From contig CAJKVD010000030.1 of the NCBI GenBank assembly GCA_905203195.1, positions 1-7,768 of the forward strand: a stretch of 7,768 nt of DNA, written 5' to 3'. Made by a program: the position numbers and the translations under genes. Shown piece after piece: positions 1 to 5,287 of the stretch (position 1 is the stretch's first letter; every line of letters starts with the position of its first letter). Source of the stretch: an uncultured Clostridium sp. GTDB lineage: Bacteria > Bacillota > Clostridia > TANB77 > CAG-508. The notes beneath the pieces are model-generated. The model worked only from the letters and a program-made list of their open reading frames with translations. It was not told where the DNA came from and did no database searches.

Positions 1-90
1 TTGACATTTCAAGACGAGTTTGGGTTCGATATTGAAATGGTGATGGCACCATTTTATTATATCGAACAATATAGGTATTTAATACCTTAA
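1..90 (+). CDS. 3' end of an unidentified protein (partial)
   Basis: An open frame enters from the left edge and stops at TAA (88-90), giving the last 29 residues, which end in YRYLIP. The tail is rich in aromatic and hydrophobic residues (MAPFYYIEQYRY). It is too short to assign a family. It is supported as a real gene end because a strong hairpin with a U-tract begins 14 bases after the stop, where a transcription terminator would be expected. The start lies outside the window. The TTG at position 1 is simply the first codon seen and need not be a start. Confidence 0.55.
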   Translation: MTFQDEFGFDIEMVMAPFYYIEQYRYLIP

Positions 91-103
91 TATATACTTC
101 CAT

Positions 104-147
104 AAAAGGGAAAATGTTAATTATTTCATTAGCATTTTCCCTTTTTT
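104..147 (+). terminator. Intrinsic terminator or attenuator hairpin
   Basis: The arms AAAAGGGAAAATG (104-116) and CATTTTCCCTTTT (133-145) are perfectly complementary. Pairing continues inward (117-121 with 128-132, one G-U) to a six-base loop at 122-127. The right arm runs into six Ts (142-147). This is a textbook rho-independent terminator for the gene ending at 90. It ends only about 11 bases before the SD of the next gene, leaving no room for a promoter in between. The next gene is therefore reached by read-through, or by a promoter upstream of the hairpin, which would make the hairpin a leader attenuator. Confidence 0.85.
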
Positions 148-171
148 CGTTTCCTGGAAAGGAGACACAAT

Positions 172-927
172 ATGAGTTATCGTAAACTTTCTCCTTCAGA
201 AATTAAAATAAAGGAGCTAGTTAGTGATAATTTGAAAACCTATTATGATTACCAACTGAATCATTATGATTTGTCTGATGAAATAAGATCGTTTTCAACT
301 TCTCTGATTAGAACATCAAATGATAAACATTATTCTAAACCTGATTCTAATTTCTTAACTGTTATCTTAGAAAGAGATGAACATGAATACTTTTGTAAAC
401 GATATTCTAAGTATTTGGATATGTTAAAAGATTACAGTAAAGAACTATATAGCGTTATTACGCTCAAATTTCAGTTTAATTATACTGTTTCAGATATATC
501 GGATGAATTGTGTAGAGATTCAACTGTGATCAGTTACATGTCAAATAAAGCTGCTCTTTTATTAGCAGTTTTCGACACTAATATTGATTACTCGGTAGAT
601 AATTATATTGAGTATTTAGATAATCATTCAAAAAATTATCAAATAAAAGAGAGAGTAAAAATTCTTTGCGTACAAAAAGAAGATGATACGGAAAAAGTTC
701 TAAATAAGATTTCAGAGATTTTTGTCTCTGATTCTTGTAAAGATGTATCTTTATCAATATTCACAAATGATATCGAAGTTAGCAGAGAGGTTTTGAAGAT
801 TGTTTATACTTTTGCCTTTCTACACCCAAATATTAACCTAGATATGGAAAATTTTAAAACCAAAGCCCAACAGATGAGGCTTACAAATAAAGAGATGCGA
901 TCAATTCAAAAGTCTAAAATCAAGTGA
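172..927 (+). CDS. Sigma-70 region 4 / ArpU-like HTH protein (putative)
   Basis: This 251-residue soluble protein has an excellent SD (AAAGGAG, 158-164) seven bases before the ATG. Residues about 94-132 read like sigma region 4 or the ArpU/RinA group of phage and mobile-element regulators: a helix ending ITLKF, then YTVSDISDELCRDSTVISY (a helix-turn-helix with an 'xTVxxIxxEL' first helix), then NKA before a hydrophobic helix. Residues 1-70 are charged and resemble no family I know. Residues 158-218 (KERVKILCV...SLSIFTND...) look like a small alpha/beta module. The C-terminal 25 residues are basic. A role as activator of the downstream genes is inferred from this HTH and from its position at the head of the co-directional block. 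It could equally be an HTH protein without sigma function. Confidence 0.5.
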   Translation: MSYRKLSPSEIKIKELVSDNLKTYYDYQLNHYDLSDEIRSFSTSLIRTSNDKHYSKPDSNFLTVILERDEHEYFCKRYSKYLDMLKDYSKELYSVITLKFQFNYTVSDISDELCRDSTVISYMSNKAALLLAVFDTNIDYSVDNYIEYLDNHSKNYQIKERVKILCVQKEDDTEKVLNKISEIFVSDSCKDVSLSIFTNDIEVSREVLKIVYTFAFLHPNINLDMENFKTKAQQMRLTNKEMRSIQKSKIK

Positions 928-962
928 TTTTAAGCAGATTTTTGGGTTGATTGCGGTAAGAA

Positions 963-996
963 AATCAAAAAAAACATTAAAGCAAAGCTTTAATGT
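963..996 (-). terminator. Hairpin with U-tract on the minus strand
   Basis: ACATTAAAGC (974-983) and GCTTTAATGT (987-996) form a perfect 10-bp stem with a three-base loop. On the plus strand the stem is followed by CTATTT, a poor U-tract. On the minus strand it is followed by a run of eight Ts (complement of the A-run 967-974). It therefore fits a minus-strand intrinsic terminator better, although no minus-strand gene is visible nearby. On the plus strand it lies 11 bases before the SD of the next gene and could act as a leader or 3'-end-stabilising hairpin. Confidence 0.5.
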
Positions 997-1023
997 CTAT
1001 TTACATGAGGAGGGGAAGCGCCC

Positions 1024-2055
1024 GTGATAACTACATCCGATTATGTACAATATCAGACACTCAAAGATAGTAGCTCAATAGAAAATTGGATCGATGACGG
1101 TACGATTTTCAGCAACAGAGAAGACTTTAAAACAGTTATTCATCATTTATGTAAGTATAAAGATCAAAATAAATATGATTACAGTAAAAATAACGGTAAG
1201 AAAGCTTATAGTCCAATATATGCTCATTATCTGAAAATCATGATACCGCAGAATTTCTCAAATGAAGAAAAGAAATCTTTTATAGAAAAATATATGATTT
1301 CATTAAATCCATGCTTTAAAAATAACAGTTTCTTATATTGCTACAAATATAAAGAACAAGGTAAAGGTCATTATATAGAAGTTATCTGCTTTACAAGAAA
1401 ATATTATAAGAGAAAACAAAGAAAATTGATTACTTATAACAGTGATTACTATTTTGATGAAGTAAATAAAAGAAGATGTACTATGAATAATCCAAACGCA
1501 GTACGCTTACACAGGAAAGGTGAACCAAAAATAAATAGTGTTGGTGAAAAGATATACCAGGATTATTATTGTTCACCTAAAGAAACTGAGGTCTTTAAAT
1601 ATAAAAATATAAACAATTTGAGAACAAAACTAATAAAGATCGTTCAGTATGTAAGATTGTTAAAAAACAGAGATTATTGGAAAAATCAAATTAAATTCTT
1701 TTCACGGATAACAGTTTCCACTTGGAGGCATAGAGAAAAGATACGTATAAAAAATCAAATGATTCAACGAATAAATTCTATTGTAGGAGATATACAAGAA
1801 GCTCTTTATGTTTCTAGGTTTTGGTATGATGTTGAACGTTCATTTTATAAATTGATATATAACATAGATAAGATTCTATATAAGTCAGAATGGAGAGATT
1901 CTATTTCAGGAAGAACAGTTTATTTGGGACTTAATCAATCATCAGCTTCTGTTGAGGATAATTCAATACTATTAGAAAAATATATAGAAGAGAAAATAAA
2001 AAACTGGTGGAATGATGAAATATTTCATGGTTACGGTCTCGAATGGTTTAGATAA
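1024..2055 (+). CDS. Basic protein with relaxase/HUH-like N-terminal pattern (putative)
   Basis: This protein has 343 residues and a GTG start eight bases after a strong SD (AGGAGGGG, 1008-1015). I do not recognise the family with certainty. Its N-terminal half has the order strand (AHYLKIMIP, 67-75), helix (SNEEKKSFIEKYM, 79-91), strand (SFLYCYKY, 102-109), strand (GHYIEVICF, 115-123). That order resembles MobA/Rep-type HUH endonucleases, in which the last strand carries His-hydrophobic-His. Here only the first histidine (H116) is present, and the second position is Ile. A tyrosine cluster at 138-143 (YNSDYY) could hold a nucleophile. The C-terminal half (195-330) is helical, basic and Trp/Tyr-rich, as expected of a nucleic-acid-binding tail. 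It may be a degenerate relaxase or replication protein, or an unrelated basic protein. A short gap and SD link it to the downstream membrane protein and parB. Confidence 0.55.
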   Translation: MITTSDYVQYQTLKDSSSIENWIDDGTIFSNREDFKTVIHHLCKYKDQNKYDYSKNNGKKAYSPIYAHYLKIMIPQNFSNEEKKSFIEKYMISLNPCFKNNSFLYCYKYKEQGKGHYIEVICFTRKYYKRKQRKLITYNSDYYFDEVNKRRCTMNNPNAVRLHRKGEPKINSVGEKIYQDYYCSPKETEVFKYKNINNLRTKLIKIVQYVRLLKNRDYWKNQIKFFSRITVSTWRHREKIRIKNQMIQRINSIVGDIQEALYVSRFWYDVERSFYKLIYNIDKILYKSEWRDSISGRTVYLGLNQSSASVEDNSILLEKYIEEKIKNWWNDEIFHGYGLEWFR

Positions 2056-2058
2056 AAA

Positions 2059-2066
2059 AAGGAGGG
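2059..2066 (+). promoter_or_regulatory. Shine-Dalgarno site deciding a TTG start
   Basis: AAGGAGGG lies just after the preceding stop (2053-2055) and 11 bases before an in-frame TTG at 2078. An upstream ATG at 2012 in the same frame lies inside the preceding gene and has no SD, so the TTG is preferred. Confidence 0.65.
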
Positions 2067-2077
2067 ATAATTTAAAA

Positions 2078-2245
2078 TTGGAAAAATATGTAAACCTGTT
2101 TACACTGTGTTTTCTATACATAGTTGTAACCACAAAAGTTGTTATTGAATTTATGTATCAGAAGAAGTGGAAAGGATGTTTAGCAATAGCTTTAAGCTAT
2201 CCTTTCTACATATTGTTCGTCTATTTATTAGTTATTAAATTTTAA
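2078..2245 (+). CDS. Small two-helix membrane protein, TTG start
   Basis: This is a 55-residue hydrophobic protein starting at TTG. It has two predicted membrane segments, about residues 6-25 (LFTLCFLYIVVTTKVVIEF) and 33-54 (CLAIALSYPFYILFVYLLVI), separated by a short basic loop (QKKWKG). The basic loop between two helices suggests both ends face outward and the loop is cytoplasmic. Starting at the upstream ATG (2012) would add 22 charged residues overlapping the previous gene and would ignore the strong SD at 2059. It lies between the relaxase-like gene and parB, with a 22-base gap to the previous stop and an 18-base gap to the next start, so it is probably co-transcribed with both. I recognise no family. 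Confidence 0.6.
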   Translation: MEKYVNLFTLCFLYIVVTTKVVIEFMYQKKWKGCLAIALSYPFYILFVYLLVIKF

Positions 2246-2263
2246 ACAAAGGGGGTAAGGAAA

Positions 2264-3172
2264 ATGGGATTATTAGAAAGTATGAGTAGAGATTTAAGCA
2301 AAGCACAAAGAATATCTATTGGTGATGTAAGGATCAATAGATTAAATGATGCATTGTATGATCAAGCGAGTGAAGAAATGATTCAAGGATTAATGGAATC
2401 AATAAAAAAACATGGACAAATGGAAAATGCTATTGGATATGAGGACAAATATGATGCGAACGGTGATATTGATGGTGCTTCATATACTCTTGTTGGTGGT
2501 AATACACGTTATTTAGCAATTTCAAAACTTTATGAACAGGGAGAAGGAGATGGCTATATTAATATGACCATCATTGAAAAGCCTAAAAATCATACAGAAG
2601 AATTGGAAATCATGATTACAAATAATATGCAACGTAAAAAGACAAGCGAAGAAAGGTATCATGAAATACGTGTAATGGAACATGCTTATGAATATTTGGA
2701 TGTAAAGCCTTCTGGAACTAAACGTGATTGGATAGGAAATCAGTTAGGTATTTCAGGGAGATATGTTGATAAGCTTATCAACAAATTTAATCCAAAACCT
2801 GTTGAAGAAATTGAAGAGATGGAACGAGTTCCATCTTCTAATGAAGAAGAAAATGTTGAAGGTCAAACTGATATTTATGATTTTATTCCTGAAGAAGATG
2901 AAATTGCTGGTGATAATGAAGAACATCCAATGATTCAAGAAAATCAGGAAGAAGTTATTCAAGAACATCAATTTACGGCAAATAGCAACAATGCTCCTAG
3001 AGAAAGAGAAATGATTTCATTCATAAAAGGAAATATCAGATCATTAAAAAGATCAAAAGAAATTGCTGATGAAATAGGATATCAGGATTCGATTTCTAAA
3101 GAACTTGACGAAATAGTGGATCAGTTAAGCGAGATACTGATAAGTTTACAAAGTAATCACAGTGATCAATAA
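2264..3172 (+). CDS. Orphan ParB-like partition/nuclease-domain protein
   Basis: This 302-residue protein has an SD AAGGGGGTAAGG (2248-2259) ahead of its ATG. The ParB/Srx-type N-terminal domain spans about 17-110, with box-like motifs GQMENA (51-56) and GGNTRYLA (78-85). NNMQRKKTSEERY (120-132) matches the ENxQR region. The Spo0J/KorB-type HTH is at about 150-172 (GTKRDWIGNQLGISGRYVDKL). A very acidic, low-complexity linker (180-236) follows, then a helical C-terminus (245-295), probably the dimerisation domain. In canonical ParB CTPases the motifs are GERR and ENxQR; here the glutamates are Asn (N80 and N120), so CTP hydrolysis may be altered or lost (inference). No ParA ATPase is present in the window. 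The role could be plasmid/element partition, a regulator, or a ParB-like nuclease. The sequence encoding the start of its linker contains one copy of the palindrome repeated downstream. Confidence 0.88.
   Translation: MGLLESMSRDLSKAQRISIGDVRINRLNDALYDQASEEMIQGLMESIKKHGQMENAIGYEDKYDANGDIDGASYTLVGGNTRYLAISKLYEQGEGDGYINMTIIEKPKNHTEELEIMITNNMQRKKTSEERYHEIRVMEHAYEYLDVKPSGTKRDWIGNQLGISGRYVDKLINKFNPKPVEEIEEMERVPSSNEEENVEGQTDIYDFIPEEDEIAGDNEEHPMIQENQEEVIQEHQFTANSNNAPREREMISFIKGNIRSLKRSKEIADEIGYQDSISKELDEIVDQLSEILISLQSNHSDQ
2817..2836. repeat. Palindrome copy A, inside the parB-like gene
   Basis: GATGGAACGAGTTCCATC (2818-2835) is a perfect 8-bp inverted repeat around GA, extended by one A/T pair at each side. 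It matches the intergenic copies B and C except at one spacer base. It encodes residues 185-191 (EMERVPS) at the start of the acidic linker, between the HTH and the C-terminal domain. Confidence 0.85.
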
Positions 3173-3315
3173 AATAAAAATTACAATGTCTCCGAACATT
3201 CACCAGTCTTATCTTTACGAATCAAGGTAGTACGTTCCGTCTCCACCTTGATTCAATCTAATCCTGGCGCTTTTAGAAAGTGTAAAGTTTAATTTAAAGA
3301 AAAGAGGAAACAAAA
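3173..3315. other. Structured intergenic region between parB and the next gene
   Basis: This is the longest gap between plus-strand genes. Bases 3187-3270 are about 45% GC by my count, clearly higher than the flanking genes. Its centre holds a 10-bp inverted repeat (3219-3254). No gene with an SD is seen. The region could hold a promoter, a cis-acting site (parS-like or oriT-like), a small RNA, or the terminator of the parB unit in a non-canonical form. The SD of the next gene (AAAGAGGAAAC) lies at its right end. Confidence 0.55.
3219..3254. repeat. 10-bp inverted repeat with structured 16-base spacer
   Basis: GAATCAAGGT (3219-3228) and ACCTTGATTC (3245-3254) are perfectly complementary. The 16-base spacer can form a further small hairpin (ACG/CGT around TTC, 3232-3240). 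No T-run follows, so this is not an ordinary intrinsic terminator. Size and position next to parB, downstream of a possible relaxase-like gene, would suit a protein-binding or nicking site, or a structured RNA. Confidence 0.7.
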
Positions 3316-3870
3316 ATGGAAGAAAAAAATCTAAAGATTGATAGTTTTGTAAAAAGATGTATGCAAAACACTATAGGGGGTAGTGCTAAATCAAATAACC
3401 AATGGTATTTAGAATGTTTAAATAAAGCAAAAAATACAGAAGATTTTGAAAACTTATATTTTAGTACAAAAGATATAGATATTATGAGTTCACAAGCATA
3501 TGGAGAATTATTGAAAAAACAAAGTTTGATTTATGAAGGATATAGTGAAATATACAATTATGTTATGAATCAAGCGGAGATAAAAAATATTGCTGGATCT
3601 GATGGAGCGGGGTTAAAAATAGGAAACGATAATTTTTCTATATGTGTAAGCAATGGCTATGGTGATGGGGTTACTAAATTTGCTGTTTTTAAAAAAGAAA
3701 ATCCTTATATTTGTGCTATAGATCATATGATGGATTGGCAAGTAACTATTGATGGAAAATTTAATATTTATAGTTACGACTGTGGAAATGAGGTCGCTCT
3801 TGAATTAGAAGGAAGTTATATTATTTATTCATACAATGGATTTGTAGCATTAGTAGAGCAAGACAGATAA
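3316..3870 (+). CDS. Hypothetical 184-residue protein
   Basis: The ATG is preceded by AGAGGAAAC. The N-terminal half (1-90) is predicted helical and charged. The C-terminal half (about 93-182) is rich in beta-strand patterns with many Gly, Tyr and Asn residues: GLKIGNDNFSICVSNGYGDGVTKF, then WQVTIDGKFNIYSYDCG, then SYIIYSYNGFVALVEQ (each shown here only as motif stretches). This suggests a small beta-sandwich or beta-barrel. Three cysteines in this half (110, 133, 156) are not in a recognisable metal motif. I do not recognise the family. It is the first gene after the structured intergenic region and the first of the train whose following gaps carry the palindrome. Confidence 0.75.
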   Translation: MEEKNLKIDSFVKRCMQNTIGGSAKSNNQWYLECLNKAKNTEDFENLYFSTKDIDIMSSQAYGELLKKQSLIYEGYSEIYNYVMNQAEIKNIAGSDGAGLKIGNDNFSICVSNGYGDGVTKFAVFKKENPYICAIDHMMDWQVTIDGKFNIYSYDCGNEVALELEGSYIIYSYNGFVALVEQDR

Positions 3871-3872
3871 AG

Positions 3873-3890
3873 GATGGAACAAGTTCCATC
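3873..3890. repeat. Palindrome copy B
   Basis: GATGGAACAAGTTCCATC is a perfect 8-bp inverted repeat around AA. It starts two bases after the stop of the 184-residue protein and ends 12 bases before the next SD (GAAAGGA). As RNA it would form a stem with a CAAG tetraloop. Confidence 0.9.
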
Positions 3891-3919
3891 TTCGAAAAAT
3901 AGAAAGGATACTAATTATT

Positions 3920-4534
3920 ATGGAAAAAGAAATTATTAAATTAAAAGATTCAATCGAAGCCCTAAATAGAACATCAAAGGATATGAAAGTATCATTTCAT
4001 TATACTGATAATGATGAAGAAATTGATGCAATCAAAACTGTAGCTGAGGCTGCTGAAAATTATTTAGAAATGAAAAAAGAATACAAAAAACTGGTTAATG
4101 ACCGTGATCTAGCTGTAAAAACATATGAAAGACAAGCAAAGGAACTCAATCATATTGGATACTTCTTGATTGAAACTCTTGGATATACAATGCAGGAAGT
4201 AATGGTAATTGCTGATACATCTTTAGAAATTCAAGATGTAAATAGAAAGTTGAAAGAGTTACAGAAAACTAATGAAGAAGCGACTTTTGAAGATGCAAGA
4301 GAAGAAATTACTAAAGATATGTATGAAAAATATTGCAATAAATTTGATGATATTGTACTCAATAAAGATTTTAAAACATCAGCAATTAAAAGAAAATTAA
4401 AAGAGTTAATTGAAGAAATTAATCATTACTATGGTGATGATTCAACAGTACCAAAAGATATATTTGATTTAGTACAAGAAATCAATGAAAAGATAAAAGA
4501 TCTTGAATACGAATCAGAGGATTATTATATATAA
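3920..4534 (+). CDS. Coiled-coil hypothetical protein
   Basis: This acidic, almost wholly helical protein of 204 residues starts at an ATG 11 bases after GAAAGGA (3902-3908). Heptad-like charged helices cover about 1-20, 45-80, 100-125 and 155-200. The segment between them (HIGYFLIETLGYTMQEVMVIAD) is more hydrophobic and could be a hinge or packing core. It has no membrane segment and no enzyme motif. It looks like a structural or DNA-associated coiled-coil protein of a mobile element, but I cannot assign a family. Copies B and C of the palindrome flank the gene, so it sits as a unit between two identical sites. Confidence 0.75.
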   Translation: MEKEIIKLKDSIEALNRTSKDMKVSFHYTDNDEEIDAIKTVAEAAENYLEMKKEYKKLVNDRDLAVKTYERQAKELNHIGYFLIETLGYTMQEVMVIADTSLEIQDVNRKLKELQKTNEEATFEDAREEITKDMYEKYCNKFDDIVLNKDFKTSAIKRKLKELIEEINHYYGDDSTVPKDIFDLVQEINEKIKDLEYESEDYYI

Positions 4535-4538
4535 CAAT

Positions 4539-4560
4539 AGGATGGAACAAGTTCCATCCT
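4539..4560. repeat. Palindrome copy C (longest)
   Basis: The core GATGGAACAAGTTCCATC (4541-4558) is identical to copy B and is extended by two more pairs on each side (AG/CT), giving 22 bp of perfect dyad symmetry. It lies four bases after a stop and immediately before the SD AAAGGAGG (4563-4570). The right-arm TTCC could alternatively pair with the GGAA that overlaps the SD. Confidence 0.92.
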
Positions 4561-4574
4561 GGAAAGGAGGAAAT

Positions 4575-4856
4575 ATGATTTTATATCAGATTCATGCAAT
4601 AAAAGAAAATAAGATGAATAGAAGAAAAATTGATTATGATACTGCCTGGTCTAATCAATTTTGGTTTTCAAATGAAGAAGATGCCTTATCTTATTGTAAA
4701 ACAATGCAGCAGGTGGGATATTTTAAAGATTATGATACGTTATGGATTATAAAGTATCATTTTAAAACACGAAAAGTCATTGATAATTTTAAGTTGGTTG
4801 GAAAGAATGATTATTACAAATACGATATGATCTATCAAAAGTCATTGTTAAGCTAA
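4575..4856 (+). CDS. Small hypothetical protein (93 residues)
   Basis: The start is ATG 4575, because AAAGGAGG (4563-4570) sits four bases upstream. The frame is open back to 4503, but that extension would translate the palindrome itself and overlap the previous gene. The protein begins MILYQIHAIKE and has alternating strands and helices, with many aromatic residues (DTAWSNQFWF, DTLWIIKYHF). It is predicted to be a compact alpha/beta domain of the kind common in phage and plasmid accessory genes, such as a short two-strand/helix protein. I recognise no family. It is flanked by palindrome copies C and D. Confidence 0.7.
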   Translation: MILYQIHAIKENKMNRRKIDYDTAWSNQFWFSNEEDALSYCKTMQQVGYFKDYDTLWIIKYHFKTRKVIDNFKLVGKNDYYKYDMIYQKSLLS

Positions 4857-4860
4857 CCAA

Positions 4861-4872
4861 GGAACTTGTTCC
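4861..4872. repeat. Palindrome copy D (half degenerate)
   Basis: GGAACTTGTTCC is a perfect 5-bp inverted repeat around TT, equal to the core of copies B and C read on the other strand. The right arm keeps ATCT (4873-4876) as in copy B, but the left flank is CCAA instead of GAT. It lies four bases after a stop and seven before the next SD (AAAGGAG, 4880-4886), the same position as copies B and C. Confidence 0.75.
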
Positions 4873-4897
4873 ATCTTTGAAAGGAGACAAAAAGGCT

Positions 4898-5287
4898 ATG
4901 TTTTTCTTTAGACAAAATTATGAACAGATACAAGAAATACAACATATATTAGAAAAGTGTAATTTGAATATAAAAGATTTATCTGAAACTTTAGATCTGA
5001 ATGAAAAAGATGTAAACAGAGCAATGTCGGGCAGCATAAAACAAAAGGATCTGTTAGATAAAATTCAAAATTATCTCTTAGATTTGTTAAAAACAAGAGA
5101 AAGTGAAACTCGAAATGAACTGGCTAAAAAAAGTCTAGCTGAATTACATTTTCTTCTTGATTATGCTAAAGAAAATAGTGATTCAAAATATGATTCAATA
5201 ACATTAAATTATGTTATTTCAAATTATTTTAATTTGGAATATGTATCATTAAGAAATAATAGGGAAGGAGAAGAAAATGAAATTTAA
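4898..5287 (+). CDS. Small HTH-like protein (putative)
   Basis: This protein of 129 residues starts at ATG 4898, 11 bases after AAAGGAG (4880-4886). The TTG at 4877 in the same frame would place the SD inside the gene and is rejected. Residues about 23-45 (LNIKDLSETLDLNEKDVNRAM) have the spacing of an XRE-type helix-turn-helix: a helix, a short LDL turn, then a recognition helix. It is followed by SGSIKQKDLLDKIQNYL, much as in Cro-like domains. The C-terminal part (70-120) is helical with no known motif. It overlaps the next gene by 11 bases, so the two are probably translationally coupled. A regulator is plausible but not proven. Confidence 0.6.
   Translation: MFFFRQNYEQIQEIQHILEKCNLNIKDLSETLDLNEKDVNRAMSGSIKQKDLLDKIQNYLLDLLKTRESETRNELAKKSLAELHFLLDYAKENSDSKYDSITLNYVISNYFNLEYVSLRNNREGEENEI

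Noticed and set aside
2171..2205. Nested inverted repeats (AAAGGAT/ATCCTTT and ATAGCTT/AAGCTAT) in the 55-residue membrane protein gene
   Set aside because: The two pairings overlap and exclude each other, no T-run follows, and the sequence encodes a normal hydrophobic helix, so chance is adequate.
2753..2971. Minus-strand open frame rich in Phe, Ile and Asn
   Set aside because: It is the reverse shadow of the acidic, Glu-rich parB-like linker (GAA read backwards gives TTC). It has no SD and lies entirely inside a well-supported gene.
3186..3230. 14-residue leader peptide ending within the left arm of the inverted repeat
   Set aside because: An ATG and a stop exist, and the position suggests attenuation, but there is no SD upstream and no run of regulatory codons.
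4908..5096. Minus-strand open frame of 62 codons
   Set aside because: It lies inside the HTH-like gene on the plus strand, has no SD and shows no protein-like domain.
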